Shown here one piece after another: positions 31,492-41,261 of a stretch of DNA of 55,206 nt. The translations under genes were made by a program, and so were the position numbers. Location of the stretch: assembly GCA_002077045.2 (NCBI GenBank), contig KZ111140.1:682960-738165 (forward strand), in the 5' to 3' direction. Each line of letters begins with the position of its first letter. Positions within the stretch are counted from its first letter, which is position 1. The stretch comes from Rachicladosporium sp. CCFEE 5018 (taxonomy: Eukaryota > Ascomycota > Dothideomycetes > Cladosporiales > Cladosporiaceae). The notes under the pieces are model-generated. The model was not told the origin of the DNA. It worked only from the letters and a program-made list of their open reading frames with translations, and made no database searches.

Positions 31492-31977
31492 GTCAGATGG
31501 GAGGGTCTGGGAGAGGACTGGGGACGGACAAAGTTGTGTCCCTCTCGAGATGGTAGAGGCAGTGCATGAGAGAAGGAGGAAGCGATCAGGCAGATGTTTA
31601 CCAACCTTGAATGCCTTGCATTGCAACCCACTAAAACGTACGTCACCAGCGATCGACACCAACAATAACACGCCAGCTCGTGACACCCATCAAAGGGAGT
31701 GTCATGTCGGGTCGAAGACGACGAATGGTCTTACCAGGAGGCAGCTCGAAGATCAAGGAAGTGTTCGAGCTCGACGTGAAAAGATCAGACACGCGGACGA
31801 GGCATTGGAAGCTTGCGAGAACGAAGACTTTCATTAGGTAGCTTCATAAAAGTTGAAGCACCGCTACCTATTGCGCTACGCGAACGACGACCACTGCAGG
31901 CCGTAATCTAGATGGGTATCATGGAGTCGTAAGCCAGATCACCACCGTCCAGGTCCATTACACTTCAACAGTCGTCC
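31492..31977. other. Intergenic, SAF1-like promoter and upstream 3' UTR
   Basis: A 486-base gap between two minus-strand genes. It contains a perfect short inverted repeat (GCTTCA...TGAAGC, about 31842-31860) next to a tRNA-A-box-like sequence on the minus strand at about 31864-31880. It does not complete a tRNA (see rejected items). Confidence 0.4.
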
Positions 31978-33843
31978 CTACCGGTAATACTCCCTCCCAT
32001 ACATGCTATTCCTCCTCCCCGGGCCCTCATACTCAAACGCCCTTGACGCTCGCCTCGGCTCCGCCCTCAGGTAATCAACCCCTCGATCACCCCGCCCAAA
32101 GTCCGCCTCATGAATACCCTCAGCATAGTCCGTCAGCCGCCTTGCAGGCGTATAACGAGGCTGTGCAGGATAGTCATCATAAGTAGCCGCGTGGATAAGT
32201 CTCGGCCGTTGCTGTGGCGAGTAGTCTGACAAGCGTCTCCCACGGTCGCGATCATCGCGATACCCGCCGCCAGGCGTGACCTCGTAGTGCTGGCCACGGC
32301 GGTCTTTGTAATACTTCTGGTCTCGTCTATATCCTTTGTCGCCACTCTGTCGACGATGCAGAGAGCCAGCTGGCCGCCGCCCGTTGCGATCAGGTGATGT
32401 AGCAGGCGAGCTGTATCGCGGCGATCGTGGTGGCGTCCAGATATCATCACGGAAGCCGGAGCCTTCACTCGATCCGGAGCCGGCGTTCCAGCCCTCGACC
32501 TTGTCCTTCACTTCCGCAAGATCATTGCGCACTTTGCGGAGATCCTTGGAGAGTCGGCGGTCGCGTGCGTCCTCGCGGCGACGACGAGACCGCGAACGAC
32601 GGCGCTCATCTTCGCGATCGAGCTCCTCCTGACGCAGACGGGACTGCGAACGAGGGCGTGTTGTGATGCGGGCTGGGCCGTATGGCTCATAGGCGTTAGC
32701 ACCGTACGCGTCGTATTGTGCCTGCGCGCCGACTTCCGGCTGGAAGGGATTCAGGGGTGGTGGCATCGGGACTGCTGGCGGCACATTGTGATGCTGTGCG
32801 TAGTCGTCTACTGGGATGGCGCCTGGGACGTGTGCGAAAGGATCGCCTTGAAGTGGCTGCTGTGCGTAAGGCTGCTGATTGAAGTTCTGTCCACCAAATG
32901 CGTCGCCGTGGTGAGCGAAGTTGTCTTGGCGATTGTTGTGCTGATTGCCGTGGCCAGAGAAGGGATCTGCGCCGTACAGATCATCCTGAAACTGGTGCTG
33001 ATGGTTGTTGTTCTTCTTCTTGTTTGACTTGGCGGGTGGCGTGTCGTACATGATGCTGGCAAGCAGATCGTCGTCGAGGTCGCTCTGCTTCTTCTTGTTG
33101 ACGTTGTCTTTCTTGCCGTCCTTCTTGCCAAGGTTGGCGTTCAGTGGCACGGAGAGGTCAATGATCTCGCCATAGTCGTATGATGTAGAGGTGTTCGGTT
33201 TCTTGGGATTGCTGGACTTGACAGCCTGCCGCCGTATAATGAGCCGAAGCTTGGTGGTCACGATATTATCCTGGAAGAAATTCACTTTGACGCGCTCATC
33301 GATCTTCGCAACATCAAACAGCACCCATTCGACGTTGGTCTCCCTCTCGCGATTGATCTTTTGGTTGATGAGGCGATCCACGATACCTTGTTGCTCGGTG
33401 CTGAGTTCTTTGGTGAAGTATGTACCAGCGGTGACCCCAGACTTCTGCAAGTGCTTCCGTCCCATCGCTTCGAGTCTCACATCGTCGAGCGGAATCGGCC
33501 GACTGCCGACTTTGGACCATACGGGCTTCTCGCCGTTGGGCGGCGTGATTTTGGTCAGCACGAAGCCTTCATGTCTGATCTCGACCGGCTTTGTCGAGGT
33601 CGACGTAGTCTTCTTGTCTTTGAAGTCATCGTCGAGATAAGAGACGCCCTTCTTGTTCTTCTTGTTGTTGCCGCCCCCGCCGATATGGGTATCGCCAAGC
33701 AGAGCCTCGAGCCCGTCAATATCATTGTGACGACCAGTGCCGAAATCGCCATACGAGTCGAAGCGATCGTCTACTGGGAAGACGTCTACGCTGTGGCCGC
33801 CCATGCCGTGATCCCGCGGCGGCGGCGGAATGTTGTACGCCAT
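31978..33843 (-). CDS. Arg/Ser-rich low-complexity protein, fungal hypothetical
   Basis: Single exon, 621 residues, ATG at 33841-33843. I do not recognise a named family. Residues about 90-215 form a compact, conserved-looking region (HEGFVLTKITPPNGEKPVW, WVLFDVAKIDERVKVNFFQD, TTKLRLIIRRQ). This is followed by Asn/Gln/His-rich and Pro-rich segments. An Arg/Ser block with a short coiled coil comes next (RRRSRSRRRREDARDRR, then LSKDLRKVRNDLAEVKDKVE, about residues 415-460). The C-terminus is rich in Arg, Tyr and Asp. Lys runs (KKNKK, KKKQ, KKKNN) suggest nuclear localisation. Composition fits an RNA-associated or condensate-forming protein, but that is inference only. Confidence 0.75.
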   Translation of the reverse strand: MAYNIPPPPRDHGMGGHSVDVFPVDDRFDSYGDFGTGRHNDIDGLEALLGDTHIGGGGNNKKNKKGVSYLDDDFKDKKTTSTSTKPVEIRHEGFVLTKITPPNGEKPVWSKVGSRPIPLDDVRLEAMGRKHLQKSGVTAGTYFTKELSTEQQGIVDRLINQKINRERETNVEWVLFDVAKIDERVKVNFFQDNIVTTKLRLIIRRQAVKSSNPKKPNTSTSYDYGEIIDLSVPLNANLGKKDGKKDNVNKKKQSDLDDDLLASIMYDTPPAKSNKKKNNNHQHQFQDDLYGADPFSGHGNQHNNRQDNFAHHGDAFGGQNFNQQPYAQQPLQGDPFAHVPGAIPVDDYAQHHNVPPAVPMPPPLNPFQPEVGAQAQYDAYGANAYEPYGPARITTRPRSQSRLRQEELDREDERRRSRSRRRREDARDRRLSKDLRKVRNDLAEVKDKVEGWNAGSGSSEGSGFRDDIWTPPRSPRYSSPATSPDRNGRRPAGSLHRRQSGDKGYRRDQKYYKDRRGQHYEVTPGGGYRDDRDRGRRLSDYSPQQRPRLIHAATYDDYPAQPRYTPARRLTDYAEGIHEADFGRGDRGVDYLRAEPRRASRAFEYEGPGRRNSMYGREYYR

Positions 33844-35905
33844 GGCTGAGTCAGGTATAGCGAGCCTGCGTATCTGCTGCAGTCTAGTTGCGGGACCAGC
33901 TCGCAACAGATAGATTCGCTGAGTCAGTGACTTGGTAGAGATAGAGTTGCGACAAGGAAAGAAAGGAAGCTAAGGCAACTTCTTGAATTGACAGGGAAGA
34001 ACTAGGACATATACAATCCTGTAGATCAGCCGCAATGACAAGCGAAAATGGTATGGTTGCCTCACGGCAATACATGGGTACAGTTGATGTACGTTGCCCC
34101 GGTCGTAACCGTCTGGAGTCATAGAGGCAGCCTGGCGCGGCACAGGCGATTAGTTAGCTAGCTTGCCAATCGGGTGTGGGTACGACTAGGCACCATTGGA
34201 CGGTACAATGACCAGATCGTGGTCGTTTCGCAGACCAACAATGCCAGGTGATCGCTTTCTGCGCGGCGGCAGTGGTCGGTTGCCTTGTTCTGCTGCGGAG
34301 TGAGCTCAAGCACTGCGCCCGAGTGCATGCATGAGAGCTGCATGCGGGCGCTGGGGCGGCCTCCCTGAGCTCATTTGCGAGAGACCAGTTTACTGTAACA
34401 GATCAGCTGATGATAGTGTTTGACAGAGCGCTGGCAAGAGCGCCGTATCGATGCGAAATCTCCGCATTGTACCGATGCCAATGGTATCATGTCGCGGTGA
34501 AGACGTCGAAACATCTGTAAGCGCGCGCTGCGGAAAAATGCCTGAGGCAACACAATGTTCCTGCCTAGTCCACGCGGGCCTTGTGCCCGTCGATCGGCTC
34601 TCGATCGGCTCATACATTCCATGGTCAGTCACCACAACGCCTACGCCCCGGTACCTCAATTGTGCCGAGACCTTCGCCAGCTCTCTCACACCCTCCACAG
34701 GTCCTCCCACAATGAAGGCAACTGTCTCGGATGATTCCCTGCTCCGGACGAAAGACCAGGTGAGGTCGAGGGAAGCTTATCTATGTATATCATATATGTA
34801 CTCCACCACTCCCATCTCTCGCCCTATGCACTGTCGTGCTTTTGTCGCGGCTCTCAAGACCCAATGCCACGTTCATGAGGTTGTCTAGTGCACATCACTG
34901 CGTCCAAGCAGCCTATGCCTTATGGCCAGCATGAATCTACCGACTGCAAGCTACGAGGCAACATACTGACAGGTCGAGACAACCGCTGCTGCACCATACA
35001 GTGACTCCAGCGCGGGGTCGCGCAGATTGACAGCGCATCAGAGGCCGCAGACATGCATGGCCGAGAGCTTGCAGCTGCGAGTACAGACGAGTGGTGCTCA
35101 GCCACTTGCGCAGCTAGGCAGCCAATGGCCGCAATGACTCCGACTAGCTGGGTCTTGGGGCGCGGCCTTGACTGTCGCTACTCTCCCGTTGTTGCGTTCC
35201 GGCTGCGATACGAGATCAAAGATCTTGACATGAATCAATTACTGCTGCAAGTCGCGTGCTTTCGCTTCAGCATCGCAGTGCGCTCACAGCGGCCTGTACA
35301 CAAAGTCGAAACGAGGAGCACGTTGGCGCTCAGCAGCATGTGATGCTCTAGTGATTATAAGTTCGTGTTGCGCGAGGAGAGCAGCTACCTCTTCGATTCG
35401 AGGAGGATAGATGCGCAAGTTGAGTTGGCTTTCCACAAAGTCGATGTCTCCGCTATGTAAGGTATCTCAATACCCTCTGTCAGATCGCAAGATCAGCTCT
35501 CTGTCTTTCGTCGCATCATTAAAGAATCATGTTCTGTGAGGCAGTGCGAATTTCTGGCACTTCAGCACTAACAGGAGGCAAAACGATCTACAAGGGACCG
35601 CAGTCTCGTAAAATTGGGCAGTGTACACCCTCTACTAGGACCTGATCTTGCAGACTGGTTTCAAACGATACTGCGCCGCTATATCTATCAATTTTTTGAA
35701 TAATCTGAGGCATCACTGCGGTCACCGGGTTCAGGGCGCAGGTGTTGGTACTCATCAACTACCAACTTGGCACGAATCCTCCCAGCCCGACGACACAGTA
35801 TATCAACATGTCCTCTCTGCTGTGTGACGGCGCAGATACGCCATCAGACCGAAACTTCCACGCCACCGACGCCCCACTAAGCGCCAGAACCGAAAGCATC
35901 ACGGC
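33844..35905. other. Long intergenic region
   Basis: A 2.1 kb gap between divergent genes. A minus-strand frame open from about 34764 down to 34390 has protein-like composition (GGPVEGVRELAKVSAQLRYR) but no ATG-led gene model I can defend. The overlapping plus-strand frame 34451-34888 is an alternative. From 35340 to 35900 the DNA is AT-richer and holds no gene. No RNA gene was recognised. Confidence 0.4.
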
Positions 35906-36446
35906 ATGGCGACACAAGTCTGCACGCACTGTGGCGGCGATGTAGATATCGAGATGATGTAAGCGAATCATTGCTACGAACCTGACCTTATTGCTGACAC
36001 TAATCATCAGCGCCGCACCGGCTTACTCGCGCAACGACCAACCCCAGGCAGCCAACGACGCTGCCATCGCCCACGCTATCCAAGAAGCCAACGCCCCGGT
36101 CGAACGTCACATCTGCCCCAGCTGCCGCAACATTGCCGTCGAGCGATTGAAGTCCGCGTCCAACGCCCTAAGATGGTGGTACGCAATATCCTGGCTCGCT
36201 CTCTTCGTCCTGCTCATCTGGACCCTGGCTGTGGCGTACACGACCAACAGCAACGTCAAGGCCTCCAGTCAGGCCGCGAAGTATTCGAGATACTACACGT
36301 ATACAGTGACTTCGACTAGGACGACGACATCGATTAGGTATGGCTACGAGACTGTTACGTCTAGAATCACGATAACCGCGTGTCCGGGAACAAGTACGAC
36401 GAATTTTATTGTACCGGTGCAGACAGCGACGAGTACGGCAGGGTGA
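35906..36446 (+). CDS. Small single-pass membrane protein with two CxxC motifs
   Basis: Exons 35906-35958 and 36011-36446 with a 52-nt intron (GTAAGC...CATCAG) give 162 residues. The intron joins MATQVCTHCGG to a second frame, so that two CxxC pairs appear: C6/C9 and C53/C56 (HICPSC). Together they could bind one zinc ion as a split zinc ribbon. One transmembrane segment follows at about 72-94 (WWYAISWLALFVLLIWTLAV). After it comes a Thr/Tyr/Ser-rich stretch of about 65 residues with short repeats (TVTSTRTTTSIR), a likely O-glycosylated lumenal or extracellular tail. No family is recognised. The start at 35906 is chosen because it is the ATG that creates the first CxxC pair. An in-frame reading of the unspliced first exon ends in a stop right after the donor. 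Confidence 0.6.
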
Positions 36447-36709
36447 TGGAACCTGTTAACATCTGGGTCGAGGGTTTGGACTTCAGGTAATTTGGCATTG
36501 GAACGGCTGTTCAACATGAAGCGAAGACAACGGTTTATAAACTTGATAATGAGAACAAGAATAGACATGTAAATGTTTCAATCACAGCTTATCTACCATC
36601 AAAATCGGTTGTCACGAAACGCCAAGCTACCTGAAGCCTTCCCCCAAAGCCACTAACTACCAGACCGTGAGATCGTTCAACGTGGTGGAACTGCCCAGTT
36701 GCGCATGAC

Positions 36710-37437
36710 CTAGTACCTTCCATAGCTGCTGCCTCCGTGGCTACTGCCATGATGCGAGCTGCCACCGTGATGGCTCCCACTGTGCCCACTCTGCGGCCTC
36801 GGGCTCGTCTTCCCGCCCTTGTACTTGTCCTCCATCTTGCTGCCGAGGAAAGCGCCTGCTAACGTTCCAAGAATGCCGTGATCAGCCTTCTTGCCTAGGA
36901 AGTGACCACCGAGCCCGCCTGCTACGGCGCCCATGAAGCCACGCTCGCCCTCTTGCGGGTTATTAGGGTCGCGCGGGTCTGCATTGTAGCCGTATGGGTT
37001 CGCTGGGTCGCCTGAGGGAGGCGCGCCGGCGCCCCAAGGCTGTTGTTGATGTTGCTGATTTTGGGAGTTTTGGTCGTGTTGCTGTTGACCGTATTGAGGG
37101 GTTTGGTTGTATTGTGACTGTTGATTGCTAGAAGAACCTTTAGCTTTGCCGCGTGTTGCGCTGGTCTGGCGGAACAGCTAGCTTACTATTGATCATGGCC
37201 ATAGCCTCCAGGTTGCTGCTGGCTGTTCTGGTAGCCCCCGTGCGCGGGCGGCTGTCCGTAGCCGCCACTCTGGCCATAAGGCTGCTCGCCGTAGGTCGGC
37301 GCAGGCGGACCGCCATATGCGCCAGTCTGGCCGTACGGTTGCTGTTGGTAGTTGCCTTGGCCCTGATCATACTGTTGGCCGTACTGGGGCTGCTGGGGCG
37401 GGTAGCCCTGCTGGTTGTGGTCGCAGGGTCCAGACAT
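36710..37437 (-). CDS. Gln/Gly/Tyr-rich protein with glycine-zipper membrane domain
   Basis: Exons 37437-37187 and 37127-36710 with a 59-nt intron (GTAAGC...TTCTAG) give 222 residues. The N-terminal 140 residues are low-complexity Gln, Gly, Tyr and Pro (YGQQYDQGQGNYQQQPYGQ) with repeated YGQ-type units. A glycine-zipper segment follows (GFMGAVAGGLGGHFLGKKAD and GILGTLAGAFLGSKMEDKYK), resembling 2TM glycine-zipper proteins. The last 35 residues are Ser/His/Gly repeats (GSSHHGSSHGGSS). Such proteins are common in filamentous fungi and are often linked to stress, but the role is unknown. The intron is supported because both sides keep the same Gln-rich composition in one frame. A CCCCT stress-type element and a TATA-like site lie upstream. 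Confidence 0.72.
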
Positions 37438-37545
37438 TATTGCGAGAGTGTGAGTTTAGCTGTGAGGAATCAAGAGATGACTGCTGATGCGAAGAAGATA
37501 GGAGATGGGTTGCGATGGTGGGATGTAGGTAATGGGACTCGGAGC

Positions 37546-37562
37546 ATAAATACTTGACCCCT
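37546..37562 (-). promoter_or_regulatory. TATA-like site with adjacent STRE-type CCCCT element
   Basis: On the minus strand a TATTTAT sequence (37552-37546) lies about 110 bases upstream of the glycine-zipper gene ATG. An AGGGG core (CCCCT on plus, 37558-37562) lies just before it. CCCCT is the Msn2/4-type stress response element; function here is inferred. Confidence 0.35.
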
Positions 37563-39285
37563 CCATAAGCTGAGCCGGATGCGCACGCCGCGAACTGAGG
37601 CGGAGCTGCACAGGGCTGTGCCGACTCACGTCGCCACCTTGCGCTTGCTGCGTCGCAGTGAATGCTGAACTCGTCGGATCATGCGCCATACCTAAGCGTA
37701 CGTATGCTGTTGCTCGGCCGTCGGACAATTATGACGCTGCTTCTTCATGCGGAAGTCATGTTGGTCGGTGATGTTAAGGCGATGTCCGAGGGAGACTCGA
37801 AGCAGCTTGTGCCAAGTGCTCTGACCAATTGGCATCATCGAACTTGCCCCACCGTGTCCGAGATGGTGAGGTGCCCTCGATGCGTGCTCCAGCTAGACTC
37901 GAGATGGACTTTGATCTGTCGCAAGCTGTTAGCCATGCATGTTCTAGATCCTCGGACCGACCTCCCAGTGTATCAATATCGACACATTCCGAGGGCTCGG
38001 ACCGCCAACGTTGAATGTTGGTTGTGAGACCGCCCTCTCTTCGGAGTCGTCGCCGCATATAGATTGGCACTGTATACTTGCGATGACAAGGAACAGTCCC
38101 CAGCGCCAGCACACACCACATTGCGGGCGAGTCACGTCAACGGGGATCTTCAATCTCGCTCCACGCAGATCGACGGTGCGTGGGCGCTCACCCGTCATAT
38201 CCACCCGGTTGCCAGAATATGCTGCAGCACAAGGCTTGAGCTCGACCACTGGGAACGAAGCCGTTCTCACATCGGTGTTCGAGAATGTGCATGCTAATTA
38301 CGCACAAAACAACCGCTTCTGGGCAATGGAACTCGCACTGTTCACACTCGGCACCTGTCCACATGAAAGCCCAAGTGCCGGCCCCGGACGCGACCATGAC
38401 TCCAAGACATCGCTTTGCCGCAATGCAGATGTTTCACATCTTCCCAGACCTGAAACATCACCAACTGCAGCACAACTCCGCTGACAAGCGGAGACTCATC
38501 CCTGCCCCCGACAATCAGCCTCTGGCCTTCTATCCGAAATGTCGCTGCTATTGAATTTTGGACAGGCATCCCTACGCATCACGGAGCTGGTGAAGCAGCC
38601 ATTCGCTCCGGTCGAGCAGCAAGTGATCCTTTGGGTGTCAGCCCGTTGAGCGAATGGCAATGCATGGATCAGGTAGTATACCTGCCGAACGTATCTGTGC
38701 CTCATCGACATGCAATCTTGACAAGATCCCAGTGCGCGCACGTTGTGCGGCCGTGTCCTACCACACCAGGGCGGTGCGCGTGGCATTATCATTTTGACGA
38801 CTTCTAGTCTATGGTGAGACCCAGCATCATCGCTTCGTTGCGAATATAGTCTCGCTCTCATCGCTACAACGATATTGCTTCTCCCACCTTTGTTCTGGCG
38901 CCGGCGTCACTTGATACCCACTTTCTTTCTGCATTTCTCATTGTACAACACTAAACCCTGCGCTCGTGTAGCGGGACTATGGAGCTACACCGACACCACT
39001 AATTCCTACTGAGTTTCAGTGCGTCTCTACTACTGCCGGCCTCGAACACACTACAGCAGTGCTTTTGATCCTCGGTGTCAGCCACACTGCAGGTCTTCGT
39101 TGCGTGCGCCTGTTGGCTGCCGAGACATATGTGAAGATCTTATCACCAGTCGGAATCCAACAGCTCCACTCGAAGTTAAGTGCATCGCACACTACACGGC
39201 TAGCAACTTCGGCCTTGTATGACTTTCAGGCATACCTATCCTTTGCAATTTCTCTGGTGGCCTACCATACTGGCCTTGGTCTACA
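37563..39285. other. Long intergenic region between divergent genes
   Basis: In these 1.7 kb, frames at 38011-38554 are open but have no recognisable features. The pyrimidine-rich stretch at about 38870-38950 may be the leader of the downstream mucin-like gene. No mobile element or RNA gene was seen. Confidence 0.4.
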
Positions 39286-40518
39286 ATGTCGTTTACTGAG
39301 ACACTACGATCGACATCATCGCCTACATCACGGTCTTTACCAACATCATCCGCTTCCAGCAGCACCGAGATCTCTTGGGGACCTGCCATCACAGCCTCGC
39401 CACTCTCAGTGACAGATTTGGGAACGAGTACAGCTGCACCGGTACCAACACCTACGGTGGAGGCGAATCCATTCGCGGCGCCGGCGACACGCGTGAGCAA
39501 GACGAACGAGATTGTCATCGCCACCACAGTGATCATTGGTACGATCATTCTACTCATTCTGGCCTGGGCAATATACCGACGACGAAAAGGTGCACCCTAT
39601 TCCGAGATCTTGCACATCAGACCAAGACCACCAAGCACTATTGTTCTCTCGCCGTCACCGACGCGGTCCAAGTTCTTTGGACTGCCCATAATGCGCGAGT
39701 CACGCTACTCTGTCCGCTCCTCCAGACATACGCTCACCATGCCTTTGCCGAACGATCAACGTCGGAAAGGATCAATACCTCCAGACGTCCTCAGCCGCTT
39801 CCACACCCAGCATGCATACATTCAAGACACCTGGAAGACGAGTGCTCGCCTCGGGACTTACGACGCTCCACCGCAAGCACATTCACCAACACCACCACCT
39901 CCTCCTCCCTGCAAGGAAAACACAAGTCGACCAAACCGCCAAACATTCCTGCTGCCTGCTAGTCCGGCACCCTCAAAACGCAAGCTTGCGAAGGAGACAG
40001 AACTACCGCTCCATTCACCAGACTCGACTAGTAAGCTTATCCACAACGACTCGACGAGGGCAATGAAGTCCACACCCGAGGTGTCCGTCAAAGCAGCACA
40101 TCCTGAGCCACTCACCTCCCTTCCCATGACCCCACCTGCAGCGGCCGTGGTCGACCGCTTCTCATGGACCAATACCCAAGCACCAAGTACGCCGCGTGCT
40201 AGCGTAGCGCCCTCGAGCTTCTCGCCAAGATCTGGACGAAGTAGTATACCTCGCTTTCGCACTGTAGTGTCCTGGGTACGAGGGCAGAACGAGCGAGGCC
40301 GAGGAGGTGAGGAAGCTGGACCTCGATTAGGACCAGGAAATTCGAAGTTGGGGGGCGAGGTGCCAGGAAGACCAAGTATGAACGAGCTGAAAAACCACGC
40401 TGTGAAGCCGATACTTGCGCCCGTGGGCGTCGTAGGAGGCACGACGTTTGGCAAGTCTCGAGGCAGTACGGCGAAGAAGGGCGCTTGGAAACCGAGTCCT
40501 GACAGGCTTGCCGGCTAG
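39286..40518 (+). CDS. Mucin-like single-pass membrane protein, hypothetical
   Basis: Single exon, 410 residues. The first 70 residues are Ser/Thr/Pro-rich (TSSPTSRSLPTSSASSSTEI) and look like an O-glycosylated ectodomain. One transmembrane helix spans about 75-97 (IVIATTVIIGTIILLILAWAI), followed by the stop-transfer RRRK. The long cytosolic part is basic and Ser/Pro-rich with a poly-Pro run (PTPPPPPPCK) and no recognised domain. There is no clear N-terminal signal peptide, so it may be a reverse signal-anchor protein. Alternatively an upstream exon may be missing. The layout resembles fungal wall-sensor-like proteins (Mid2/Wsc type), but there is no cysteine-rich WSC domain. Function is unknown. 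Confidence 0.65.
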   Translation: MSFTETLRSTSSPTSRSLPTSSASSSTEISWGPAITASPLSVTDLGTSTAAPVPTPTVEANPFAAPATRVSKTNEIVIATTVIIGTIILLILAWAIYRRRKGAPYSEILHIRPRPPSTIVLSPSPTRSKFFGLPIMRESRYSVRSSRHTLTMPLPNDQRRKGSIPPDVLSRFHTQHAYIQDTWKTSARLGTYDAPPQAHSPTPPPPPPCKENTSRPNRQTFLLPASPAPSKRKLAKETELPLHSPDSTSKLIHNDSTRAMKSTPEVSVKAAHPEPLTSLPMTPPAAAVVDRFSWTNTQAPSTPRASVAPSSFSPRSGRSSIPRFRTVVSWVRGQNERGRGGEEAGPRLGPGNSKLGGEVPGRPSMNELKNHAVKPILAPVGVVGGTTFGKSRGSTAKKGAWKPSPDRLAG

Positions 40519-41261
40519 TATACATGCTTCACAAATTGCACAACTCATGGCTCTCCATTCAGACCACATCAACTAGACACGTGACCATCACCTCCCACGT
40601 GACCATGATCTGCACTTCGTCGGTTACTAGGCCGATCCCGTCGAAAGCAACAGCACTTCAGCCGCTCCTTGCCCCACTGCGGAAAGCTTGGCTGACAGAA
40701 TTCCAATGGCTGCCACACCTGCATCTTGAAGTTCAAGTCCAAATGCCATTCGTTCGCGCTCGAAGTCAGCTATTCTATCGCACCGCATTCGCGAAGATCG
40801 ACGTCCCGGCTGCTGGTCCAATCTTCGGCTTCGTCTGACCAACCCAGAGCGTAAGAAGGCTGACCCTTCCGTCGCTATCTCTACTATCTTCCGCCAAGTG
40901 CCTCCGCCAAGGATCATGGTAACCTCCTACTGCTTCAAGGTTGTGCTCCGGCTGTGCAGGTGGCGATCGCACACTGCTAGAATTCGGCTTTGCCGCTTGC
41001 TGCTGATAGCTGTCGTTGTCGTACCCGCTGCTCGGGCTCCAAGTAGATGCAACACCACTTGGCCTGGCCACCCACAAGCGCATCCCCGCCCTCTAGGGTT
41101 GCATTGGGCCTGCGCGGGTGATAAGCTCGCGTGGTAGGTTGGAGAATCTTATACGTAGCTCGGGTGCTGGTAGGTCGGTTCTTTGCGGTGTCTCGATTTC
41201 GATTGACGGTGTCGCGTGCGGCTTTCGTGTATCTTATCATTGGCTATTTAACATAGCTACA
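40519..41261. promoter_or_regulatory. Upstream region of nucleoside transporter with paired CACGTGACC sites
   Basis: This 743-base gap holds two identical CACGTGACCAT elements, starting at 40578 and 40596, 18 bases apart. CACGTGAC is the consensus of bHLH factors such as Cbf1/USF. They lie about 670 bases before the transporter ATG and 60-80 bases after the upstream gene, so their target is uncertain. Confidence 0.45.

Noticed and set aside
31841..31885. tRNA-like segment on the minus strand: an A-box-like TAGCGCAATAGGTAGCG followed by a GCTTCA/TGAAGC hairpin with a CTTTT loop
   Set aside because: The hairpin loop lacks U33 in the proper place, no B-box (GGTTCGANNCC) follows, and no acceptor stem closes. 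At most a fragment or chance match.
32100..33100. Long plus-strand frames opposite the Arg/Ser-rich gene
   Set aside because: They mirror the GC-rich low-complexity coding strand. The minus frame is the long continuous one with a sensible start and stop.
38011..38554. Plus-strand frames in the 37.6-39.3 kb gap
   Set aside because: No family resemblance, no consistent splice model and overlapping alternatives; not enough to call a gene.
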